Positions 1 to 6,963 of a DNA stretch of 64,000 nt are shown here, one piece after another. The DNA is from Sphaerisporangium flaviroseum (GTDB lineage Bacteria; Actinomycetota; Actinomycetes; Streptosporangiales; Streptosporangiaceae). A program made the translations under genes and the position numbers. The DNA is taken from the NCBI RefSeq assembly GCF_039537005.1, contig NZ_BAAAZR010000006.1, forward strand, positions 124,001-188,000, in the 5' to 3' direction. Each line of letters begins with the position of its first letter. Position 1 is the first letter of the stretch. The notes beneath the pieces were generated by a model that had not been told where the DNA came from, searched no databases, and saw only the letters and a program-made list of their open reading frames with translations.

Positions 1-1027
1 GGAAGAACATCGCCCCGCGCGATCCCCGGGCGACGTGCTGGAGGCTGTGCAGGGCGATCTCGCCGGGCCGTTTCGACCGCATGCGCGTGCCCGTGTAGAC
101 GATCCCGGCCGCCTGCTCCATCAGCAGCCACGGCCGCCCGCCCGACCACGCGCGGGCCAGGTCGGCGGCGAAAGCGGTCTGCTCGGCCGCGTGCTCGGGA
201 TCGTCCGGATAGTGGTCGATCGCGACGAGGTCCACCTCGCCCGCCCACTCCCAGTTGTCGACCGGGACCCAGCCGCCGAACACGAAGTTGGTGGTCACCG
301 GCACATCGGGCGTCAGCTCCCGGAGCACCGCCTTCTGGGCACGGTAGTGGGCGAGCATGGCGGCGGACAGAAAGCGGCGGAAGTCGAGCGCCTGCGAGGG
401 GTTCGGCAGGTACTGCGTGGCGCGGGGCGGTGTGATCTCTTCCCAGTCCGTGTAGTGCTGGCTCCAGAAGGCGGTGGTCCAGGCGTCGTTGAGGGCGTCG
501 AGGGAGCCGTGCCGCGCTCGCAGCCACGCGCGGAAGGCCGCCGCCACGTGGTCGCAGTGGCACCAGGTCCCGTACTCGTTGTGGACGTGCCACATGGCCA
601 GCGCCGGATGCTCCCGGTAGCGCTCGGCCAGGGCGCGGGCGATCCGCACCGACGCCGCCACGTAGGCCGGAGCGCAGACGCAGTAGGTGTCACGGCTGCC
701 ATGGGAGAGCCGCGTGCCGTCGCCGGACACCGGCAGGGCGTCGGGATGGGCCAGGCCGAACCACGGTGGGGGAGAGGCGGTGGGCGTGGCCAGGGCGACC
801 TTGACGCCGCCGGCGTGGAGCAGGTCGAGCACGCGATCGAGCCGGCCGAAGGTGAAGCGGCCCGGCGAGGGCTCCAGCCGGGCCCAGGAGAACACACCGA
901 CGGTGACGAGCGTGACGCCGGCCTCGCGCATGAGCGCGACGTCCTCGTGCCAGACCTCCTCGGGCCACTGCTCGGGGTTGTAGTCACCCCCGTAGCAGAG
1001 CCCGTCCATCCCCCTCGGCCATCGCAT
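1..1027 (-). CDS. GH42 beta-galactosidase, N-terminal part
   Basis: Read on the minus strand this opens with MRWPRGMDGLCYGGDYNPEQ, the typical GH42 start, and runs off the left edge after about 342 residues; the family is usually 650-700 long. It would remove terminal beta-galactose from oligosaccharides, probably in the cytoplasm because no signal peptide is visible. The general acid/base lies in the WHVHNEYG motif, followed by the WCHCD cysteines of the metal-binding cluster seen in many GH42 enzymes. ATG 1009 is an alternative start. It is divergent from the alpha-xylosidase gene and shares its operator region, so the two are probably co-induced. The family call is secure; the C-terminal domains are not visible. 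Confidence 0.9.
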   Translation of the reverse strand, partial: MRWPRGMDGLCYGGDYNPEQWPEEVWHEDVALMREAGVTLVTVGVFSWARLEPSPGRFTFGRLDRVLDLLHAGGVKVALATPTASPPPWFGLAHPDALPVSGDGTRLSHGSRDTYCVCAPAYVAASVRIARALAERYREHPALAMWHVHNEYGTWCHCDHVAAAFRAWLRARHGSLDALNDAWTTAFWSQHYTDWEEITPPRATQYLPNPSQALDFRRFLSAAMLAHYRAQKAVLRELTPDVPVTTNFVFGGWVPVDNWEWAGEVDLVAIDHYPDDPEHAAEQTAFAADLARAWSGGRPWLLMEQAAGIVYTGTRMRSKRPGEIALHSLQHVARGSRGAMFF

Positions 1028-1069
1028 GCCCGGCGTCCCCGCTCGTCGCTCCGGCCCGCCGAGCGGTTC

Positions 1070-1094
1070 GGAATTCGTACGGCCATCAAACTAA
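1070..1094. promoter_or_regulatory. Putative ROK/XylR-type operator, GH42-proximal
   Basis: This site ends in the half-site CAAACTAA (1087-1094) and carries TTCGTA at 1074-1079. The same two elements occur at the same spacing in the site at 1151-1175. CAAACTAA equals the right half of the Bacillus XylR box as I remember it. Only one half is well kept, so it may be a weaker site. It lies just upstream of the GH42 start on the minus strand. Confidence 0.45.
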
Positions 1095-1150
1095 GTACGG
1101 CCGAGGGGTGCTGTCAACGCCCGGCCCGCCGGACCGCCGTGACGTTGACG

Positions 1151-1175
1151 TTTGTTCGTATAGTCGGCAAACTAA
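1151..1175. promoter_or_regulatory. Putative ROK/XylR-type operator, GH31-proximal
   Basis: A 25-nt imperfect palindrome with left arm TTTGTT and right arm CAAACTAA, 41 bp before the alpha-xylosidase start. GTTTG (1150-1154) and CAAAC (1168-1172) are exact inverted arms. A third relative lies on the minus strand at 16313-16337, directly before the ROK regulator gene. This suggests autoregulation and control of the glycosidase/transporter operon by that regulator. Confidence 0.6.
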
Positions 1176-1216
1176 TTCCCCTGAGTACCTTCCTCGTGTC
1201 TTACAGGAGCGCCGCA

Positions 1217-3502
1217 ATGCCGTACCGTCCCCCTCTGATCGCGCACGAGTACTTCAGTGCGGACCCGCCGGAGCTCCCGGTGCGCGCGCAGGGAGAGCAG
1301 GGCCTGTCGGCGCTGGTCCGTGCCGAGTTGATGGCCGCCGACGGGCAGGGGGTGACCTTCAAGGCGTCGACCTCGGCGGAGGAGGTGCTGGTCGTCCAGG
1401 TGGCCGTCGCCGGTGAGGGCGTCATCCGCGTCAAGCTCGGCGAGGACTCCGAGGCGCGCACCCGTTCCGCCCGGGTCATCGAGATGGTGCACCCTGGCGA
1501 GTTCGCCGGGGCACGGGTCGAGACCGGTGACGAGCGGATCGTCGTGGACGCCGGGGCCGTACGGGCGGAGATCACCCTCGACCCCTGGCACCTGCGGTTC
1601 ACCGATGCGGACGGCCGCCTGCTCACCGAGCAGGACCCGGGTCACGTGGACATCAGCGGCCGGCTGCGGACGCTGCCGTTCGGGCGCTCCCGCGCCGGCG
1701 GCGCGACGGTGGCGTACCAGGAAAGCCTGGTGGCACAGCCCGACGAGCACTTCGGCGGGTTCGGCGAGAAGTTCACGCCGCTGGACAAGCGCGGCCAGCG
1801 TCCGCTTATGTGGAACTTTGATGCTTTCGGCGCTGAATCGGAGCGCTCATATAAGAATGTCCCCTTTTTTGTGTCCAGCCGGGGCTACGGGCTGCTCGTG
1901 GACAGCGGCATGCCGGTGGAGTTCGACGTCTGCCGCTCCACCCACAGCTGTGTCGAGATCGTCGTGCCGGACGACCTGATCGACTACTACGTGATCGCGG
2001 GCCCGGGAGTCCCTGAGATCCTCGCACGGTACGACCGGCTCACCTGCGCCCCGGCGCTGCCGCCCAAGTGGGCCTTCGGGAGCTGGATCTCCTCCGGCTT
2101 CTTCAAGGACACCCAGCAGCGGGTGCTGGAACGAGCCAGGAGGATTCGCGGCAAGGGCATCCCCTGCGACGTCCTCCACCTCGACTGCTACTGGCAGGTC
2201 GACGGGCACTGGTCCGACCTCAGGTGGGACCCGGAGAGCTTCCCCGACCCCGACGGCATGCTCGCCACGCTCAAGGAGCAGGGCTTCGAGGTCTGCCTGT
2301 GGATGAACCCGTACATCTCCCACCTCAGCCCGGCCTTCACCGAGGCATCCGCAGCGGGATATTTCCTGACAAATCAGGATGGTGAGGTCTACGTCGCGGA
2401 CTCCTGGCACGGCTCCTACCCCGCCTGCGGCATCGTCGACTTCACCCACCCCGGCGCCGTGGAGTGGTTCAAGGGCCTGCTGCGCCCGCTCCTCCGGCAG
2501 GGGGTCGCCGTCTTCAAGACCGACTTCGCCGAGGGCGTCCCGAGGGACTCGGTGGCGTCCAACGGGATGAGCGGCACCGAGTTGCACAACGTGTACTCGC
2601 TGCTGTTCAACGACGTGGTCTCCGACGTGACCCGCGAGGTCAACGGGCACGGCATGGTCTGGGCGCGCTCGTCCTTCCTCGGCGGCCAGCGGCACGCGGC
2701 CCAGTGGGGCGGCGACACCTACACCTCCTACCCCGCCATGGGCAGCACGATCCGGGGCGGCCTCTCGCACGGGTTGTCGGGCATCCCGTTCTGGAGCCAT
2801 GACGCGGGCGGCTTCACCGGCACCCCGACCGACGACCTGTACGTCCGGTGGGCGCAGTTCGGCGCGCTCTCCCCGCTGGTCCGCTTCCACGGCACCACCA
2901 GCCGCGAGCCGTGGGAGTTCCCCGAGGTGGAGCACCTGGTCGTCGAGGCGATCAGGCTGCGTTACCGGCTCATGCCCTACATCTACTCGGCGGCGGTCGA
3001 GGCGGCCAGGACCGGTGCCCCGATGATGCGCGCGTTGTGCGTGGACCACCCGGACGACCCGGTGGCCTGGCAGGCCGACCTGGAGTACCTCCTCGGTCCC
3101 GACCTGCTCGTGGCCCCGATGACCACACCGGAGGGCACCCGACAGGTCTACCTTCCCGCCGGGGAGTGGGTGGACTACTGGACCCATGAGGTCCACGCCG
3201 GTGGCCGCTACATCCCGGTCACCAAGCCGCTCGACCGGATCCCGCTGTTCGTACGGCACGGCGCGCTGATCCCGGTGACCGAGGTCGGGGACTCGGTCGG
3301 CGCCGACCCGTTCGCCCGGGTCACCGTCGTCAGCTACGGCGGCGAGGGCCGCACCACCATCAGAGACGTCGACGGTGACACGACGGTCACCGCCGCCCGG
3401 GACGGCGACGTGCTGCGCGTCCATGTCTCCGGCTCCAAGCAGATCGCCAACGTCGAAATCGCTCCCGTCGCCGGCGCCCCTGCCACGGTCGTCGTCGACT
3501 AG
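1217..3502 (+). CDS. yicI: GH31 alpha-xylosidase (YicI type)
   Basis: A 761-residue retaining alpha-glycosidase, close to the usual length of YicI-type alpha-xylosidases (about 770). The nucleophile is Asp436 in FKTDFAEG, the variant typical of the xylosidase branch. The acid/base is Asp500 in WGGDTYTSY, followed by the FWSHDAGGF signature. It should release alpha-linked xylose from the non-reducing end of xyloglucan oligosaccharides in the cytoplasm. ATG 1217 was chosen because AGGAG sits 7 nt upstream; the reading frame stays open to position 35, but that part is non-coding and antisense to GH42. It is first in an operon with an ABC transporter 20 nt downstream. Alpha-glucosidase activity is the main alternative. 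Confidence 0.9.
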   Translation: MPYRPPLIAHEYFSADPPELPVRAQGEQGLSALVRAELMAADGQGVTFKASTSAEEVLVVQVAVAGEGVIRVKLGEDSEARTRSARVIEMVHPGEFAGARVETGDERIVVDAGAVRAEITLDPWHLRFTDADGRLLTEQDPGHVDISGRLRTLPFGRSRAGGATVAYQESLVAQPDEHFGGFGEKFTPLDKRGQRPLMWNFDAFGAESERSYKNVPFFVSSRGYGLLVDSGMPVEFDVCRSTHSCVEIVVPDDLIDYYVIAGPGVPEILARYDRLTCAPALPPKWAFGSWISSGFFKDTQQRVLERARRIRGKGIPCDVLHLDCYWQVDGHWSDLRWDPESFPDPDGMLATLKEQGFEVCLWMNPYISHLSPAFTEASAAGYFLTNQDGEVYVADSWHGSYPACGIVDFTHPGAVEWFKGLLRPLLRQGVAVFKTDFAEGVPRDSVASNGMSGTELHNVYSLLFNDVVSDVTREVNGHGMVWARSSFLGGQRHAAQWGGDTYTSYPAMGSTIRGGLSHGLSGIPFWSHDAGGFTGTPTDDLYVRWAQFGALSPLVRFHGTTSREPWEFPEVEHLVVEAIRLRYRLMPYIYSAAVEAARTGAPMMRALCVDHPDDPVAWQADLEYLLGPDLLVAPMTTPEGTRQVYLPAGEWVDYWTHEVHAGGRYIPVTKPLDRIPLFVRHGALIPVTEVGDSVGADPFARVTVVSYGGEGRTTIRDVDGDTTVTAARDGDVLRVHVSGSKQIANVEIAPVAGAPATVVVD

Positions 3503-3522
3503 CAACCCCCTGGAGAAACACC

Positions 3523-4833
3523 ATGTCCAAGATAGGGATCGTCGCCGCGTTGGCCGCGGCGGCGCTGACACTCGCCGCCTGCGGCTCATCGGGTTCCACG
3601 GAACCGGGCGGCGGGAGCGGTACGGCCGAGGCGAAGACGCTGACGCTCTGGCACTACGAGGGGGCCACCAGCGCGATGGGGGTCGCCTGGGCGGACGCCA
3701 TCAAGCAGTTCGAGGCGAGCCATCCGAACGTCAAGGTGAAGTTCGAGGAGAAGGGCTTCGAGCAGATCCAGAAGACCGCCGGCATGGTGCTGGGATCCGA
3801 CCAGGCGCCCGACCTCATGGAGTACAACAAGGGCAACGCCACCGCCGGCCTGCTGTCGAAGCAGGGGCTGCTGACGGACCTGAGCGGCGAGGTGGCCAAG
3901 CGCGGCTGGGACAAGCTCCTGAGCCCCAGCCTCCAGACCACGGCCCGCTATGACGACAGGGGCGTCATGGGCTCGGGCAAGTGGTTCGGTGTCCCGAACT
4001 ACGCCGAGTACGTCATGGTCTACTACAACAAGGACGCCTTCGAGAAGCAGGGCATCACGGTCCCGACGACCTACGACGAGTTCACCGCGGCCCTCGACAA
4101 GTTCGTCAAGGCGGGCATCACGCCCATCGCCGTCGGCGGTGCCGAGTACCCGGCGCAGCAGATCATGTACCAGCTCGCGCTCAGCAAGGCGCAGCGGCCC
4201 TGGGTGGACGCCTTCCAGCTCTACAAGGGCAAGACCGACTTCCACGGTCCCGAGTTCACCTACGGCGCCACCACCTTCGCCGACTGGGTGAAGAAGGGGT
4301 ACATCAGCAAGGACTCGGCGGGGATCAAGGCCGAGGACATGGGGGTCTCGTTCATCTCCGGCAAGTTCCCGATCATGGTGTCGGGAAGCTGGTGGTACGG
4401 GCGCATGAGCTCTGAAATCAAGGACTTCAAGTGGGGCACGTTCCTGTGGCCGGGCAACCAGCTGAGCGCCGGCTCCAGCGGCAACCTCTGGGTCGTGCCG
4501 GAGAAGTCCAAGAACAAGGACCTCGCCTACGACTTCATCGACATCACGATGAAGAAGGACATCCAGAACAAGCTCGGCAACGCGGGCGGCGTCCCGGTCG
4601 CGGCGGACCCCTCGGCGATCACCGACGAGAAGAACAAGGAACTGATCGAGAACTTCAACAAGCTCTCGGCCCAGGACGGCCTCGCGTTCTATCCCGACTG
4701 GCCCGCCCCCGGCTACTACGACACCATGGTGGCCGGCGTCCAGGAGCTGATCAACGGCAGCAAGGCCCCGGACAAGGTCCTGGACGAGCTCGCGCAGCCC
4801 TACAACGACAACCTCGCCGACATCGGCAACTGA
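3523..4833 (+). CDS. Sugar ABC transporter substrate-binding lipoprotein
   Basis: A 436-residue family 1 solute-binding protein. A short hydrophobic signal ends in the lipobox LAAC with lipidated Cys20, so the mature protein is tethered outside the membrane. The LWHYEGAT start of the mature region and the later VPNYAEYVMVYYNKDAF stretch are typical of CUT1 binding proteins. GGAG stands 7-10 nt before the start. It lies between the alpha-xylosidase and two MalF/MalG-type permeases; no ATPase gene is present, so a shared MsiK-like ATPase elsewhere is probably used. Context suggests xyloglucan or xylose-containing oligosaccharides, but the ligand is an inference. Confidence 0.92.
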   Translation: MSKIGIVAALAAAALTLAACGSSGSTEPGGGSGTAEAKTLTLWHYEGATSAMGVAWADAIKQFEASHPNVKVKFEEKGFEQIQKTAGMVLGSDQAPDLMEYNKGNATAGLLSKQGLLTDLSGEVAKRGWDKLLSPSLQTTARYDDRGVMGSGKWFGVPNYAEYVMVYYNKDAFEKQGITVPTTYDEFTAALDKFVKAGITPIAVGGAEYPAQQIMYQLALSKAQRPWVDAFQLYKGKTDFHGPEFTYGATTFADWVKKGYISKDSAGIKAEDMGVSFISGKFPIMVSGSWWYGRMSSEIKDFKWGTFLWPGNQLSAGSSGNLWVVPEKSKNKDLAYDFIDITMKKDIQNKLGNAGGVPVAADPSAITDEKNKELIENFNKLSAQDGLAFYPDWPAPGYYDTMVAGVQELINGSKAPDKVLDELAQPYNDNLADIGN

Positions 4834-4834
4834 C

Positions 4835-4868
4835 GCACGGCGCCCTCGCCCGAGGTGAGGCGCCGTGC
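4835..4868 (+). terminator. Hairpin after the binding-protein gene
   Basis: GCACGGCGCC (4835-4844) and GGCGCCGTGC (4859-4868) form a perfect 10-bp stem immediately after the stop codon of the binding-protein gene. There is no T-run. In an operon whose next gene is the permease, such a hairpin would be expected to stabilise the upstream mRNA or attenuate the permease genes, giving more binding protein than permease. Confidence 0.5.
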
Positions 4869-4882
4869 CGTGGTGACGCATT

Positions 4883-4902
4883 CATCCGGATAAATCCGGA
4901 TG
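4883..4902. promoter_or_regulatory. Inverted repeat before the permease gene
   Basis: CATCCGGAT (4883-4891), AA, then ATCCGGATG (4894-4902) are perfect 9-nt arms with a 2-nt spacer. The site follows the 4835-4868 hairpin and precedes the permease. It could be an operator or a second RNA hairpin. I found no second copy by eye. Confidence 0.35.
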
Positions 4903-4984
4903 GCACTGATGAAACACCATGCACGTAGAGGAGGGACGGCGGGCCTCCGTCGCCGGAAGGCGGCGGGGCCCCGCCGAAGTATCG

Positions 4985-5926
4985 ATGGCAGTTCACGCTC
5001 CGGCGACGAGGCCGGTGACGGACCGGATGCCCGAGCCGGTCCGGCGCTTCCGCAAGTGCGCGGGGTACTGGGTCTACCTGGTGCCCAGTGCCGTGCTCTT
5101 CCTCGTGGTCATCGTCGTGCCGTTCCTGATGAACATCGGGACGAGCTTCACCAGGTGGAGCGGTGTCGGCACCCCCAAGTGGACCGGGCTCGACAACTAC
5201 CGGCGGCTGCTGGCCGACGAGACCTTCTGGGCCTCGTTCACGCACAACGTCGCGCTGATCGTGGCGATGGCGATCGTGCCGACCATCCTTGGGCTGATCC
5301 TCGCCGCGGCGCTGTTCGACTACATCGGCAAGAGATTCGGCGCCCGTACGGCGAGCGCGCTGCGGGCCGCGTACTACCTGCCGCAGGTGCTGCCGGTGGC
5401 GGTCGCCGGAGTGGTGTGGGGCTGGATGCTGCACCCTTCGTACGGCGCGCTCAACGACGTGCTGAAGTCGGTGGGCCTCGGCTCGCTGGCGCAGAACTGG
5501 CTGGGCGACCCCGACATCGCCCTGGCCACCGTGATGGCCATCATGATCTGGTTCCAGCTGGGCTACCCCGTGGTGATCTTCATGGCGGGGCTGCAACGCG
5601 TGGACCCCGCGCTGTACGAGGCCGCGGAGATCGACGGCGCCTCGTGGTGGCAGCGGTTCTGGAACATCACGGTCCCGCAGATCAGGCCCGAAATCTTCGT
5701 CGTGCTGCTGACCTGCACCATCGCCGCCCTCAAGATCTTCGGGCCGATCTTCGTGCTCACCAGGGGCGGCCCCGGCAAGGCCACGATCGTGCCGTCCTAC
5801 TTCAGCTACCAGAACTTCTTCGAGAAGGCCAACGTCGGCTACGGCTCCGCCATCGCCACCGTCCTCGCGATCCTCATCGTGATCGTCACCTTCCTCTTCC
5901 TGCGGGTCCAGGAGCGCAAGTCATGA
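4985..5926 (+). CDS. Sugar ABC transporter permease, MalF type
   Basis: A 313-residue CUT1 inner-membrane permease with six predicted membrane segments. The first is at YWVYLVPSAVLFLVVIVVPF. The EAA loop that contacts the ATPase reads EAAEIDGASWWQRFWNITVPQI. ATG 4985 (MAVHAPATRP) was preferred; an in-frame ATG at 4919 would add 22 arginine-rich residues without a ribosome site. It partners the upstream binding protein and overlaps the next permease by 4 nt (ATGA). Confidence 0.88.
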   Translation: MAVHAPATRPVTDRMPEPVRRFRKCAGYWVYLVPSAVLFLVVIVVPFLMNIGTSFTRWSGVGTPKWTGLDNYRRLLADETFWASFTHNVALIVAMAIVPTILGLILAAALFDYIGKRFGARTASALRAAYYLPQVLPVAVAGVVWGWMLHPSYGALNDVLKSVGLGSLAQNWLGDPDIALATVMAIMIWFQLGYPVVIFMAGLQRVDPALYEAAEIDGASWWQRFWNITVPQIRPEIFVVLLTCTIAALKIFGPIFVLTRGGPGKATIVPSYFSYQNFFEKANVGYGSAIATVLAILIVIVTFLFLRVQERKS

Positions 5927-6864
5927 CATCCCTTCCGGCGCCCCAGGCGGGCACGGGGCGACAGGCGGGACAGGGCCGGCCGGCCGCGTCCGCCGGGTCC
6001 GCCGGTCACGTCCGCGGCCGTGCCCACCGCGCTCCCGGCACCGGCACCGGTCCCGGCCGGTGGGCGATCCTCGCCGCGCTCGTCGTGCTCGCCGTCGTGA
6101 TGCTCCTGCCGTTCCTGATCGTCACCCTCAACGCCGTCAAGACCCCCGCCGAGTACTCCTCGAACGGGCCGCTGAGCCTCCCGCACGGCATCCACCTCGA
6201 CGGCATCATCGACTTCTGGAACCGCGTCGACTTCGGCCGCAAGCTCCTCAACAGCCTTCTGATCAGCGCGGCGGTCGCGGTGCTGGCCGTGGTCCTGTCG
6301 GTGCTCAACGCCTACGCCCTCGGCATCGGGCGGGTGCGTGGCCGGCTGTGGATCCTCGTGCTGTTCCTGGTCGCCAACACGCTCCCGCAGGAGGCTCTCG
6401 CCTACCCGCTCTACTACCTGTCCAAGGAAGTGGGGCTGTACGACAGCCGGCTCGCGGTGATCATCATCTTCACCGTCGTGCAGGGGGCCTTCGGGACGTA
6501 CCTGCTGTCGGCCGTGCTCGGCGACTTCCCGAGGGAGATCATCGAGGCCGCCGCCATGGACGGCGCGAGCCGGTGGCGCGTGCTGTGGCGGATCGTCGTG
6601 CCGATCAGCAGGCCCACGCTGAGCGTCCTGGCGATCTTCTTCTTCATCTGGACGTGGAACGAGTTCTTCCTGCCACTGATCTTCCTGATCTCCAACGACA
6701 ACCAGACCGTGCCCGTCGCGCTCGGCGTGCTGCAGGGCGACAAGATGATGGACGCCACCATGTCCAGCGCATCGGCGCTGCTCGGCATCATCCCTGCCGT
6801 GGCGTTCTTCCTGATCTTCCAGCGGACGCTGACCCGCGGCGTCACCGTCGGCGCCATCAAGTAG
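5923..6864 (+). CDS. Sugar ABC transporter permease, MalG type
   Basis: A 313-residue second CUT1 permease. About 50 low-complexity Gly/Ala/Arg residues precede the first membrane segment (WAILAALVVLAVVMLLPFLI). The EAA loop is EAAAMDGASRWRVLWRIVVPI and the end GVTVGAIK is the usual MalG-type C-terminus. The start ATG overlaps the stop of the previous gene (ATGA), implying translational coupling. The heterodimer with the 4985 gene product forms the sugar channel. Confidence 0.9.
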   Translation: MTSLPAPQAGTGRQAGQGRPAASAGSAGHVRGRAHRAPGTGTGPGRWAILAALVVLAVVMLLPFLIVTLNAVKTPAEYSSNGPLSLPHGIHLDGIIDFWNRVDFGRKLLNSLLISAAVAVLAVVLSVLNAYALGIGRVRGRLWILVLFLVANTLPQEALAYPLYYLSKEVGLYDSRLAVIIIFTVVQGAFGTYLLSAVLGDFPREIIEAAAMDGASRWRVLWRIVVPISRPTLSVLAIFFFIWTWNEFFLPLIFLISNDNQTVPVALGVLQGDKMMDATMSSASALLGIIPAVAFFLIFQRTLTRGVTVGAIK

Positions 6865-6963
6865 GGCGGCCGTCGCCACGCCGTCACGGTGCACCCGTAC
6901 CAGCCCATGTCCGTACCGACCAGAGTCCGAGAACCCGCGTCAACCACCTGACCTGGAGGCGCT

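Noticed and set aside
35..1216. Long open frame that would extend the alpha-xylosidase N-terminus by almost 400 residues
   Set aside because: The region is antisense to a clear GH42 gene, its residues are Arg/Gly/Pro-rich, and a good ribosome site and operator lie before ATG 1217.
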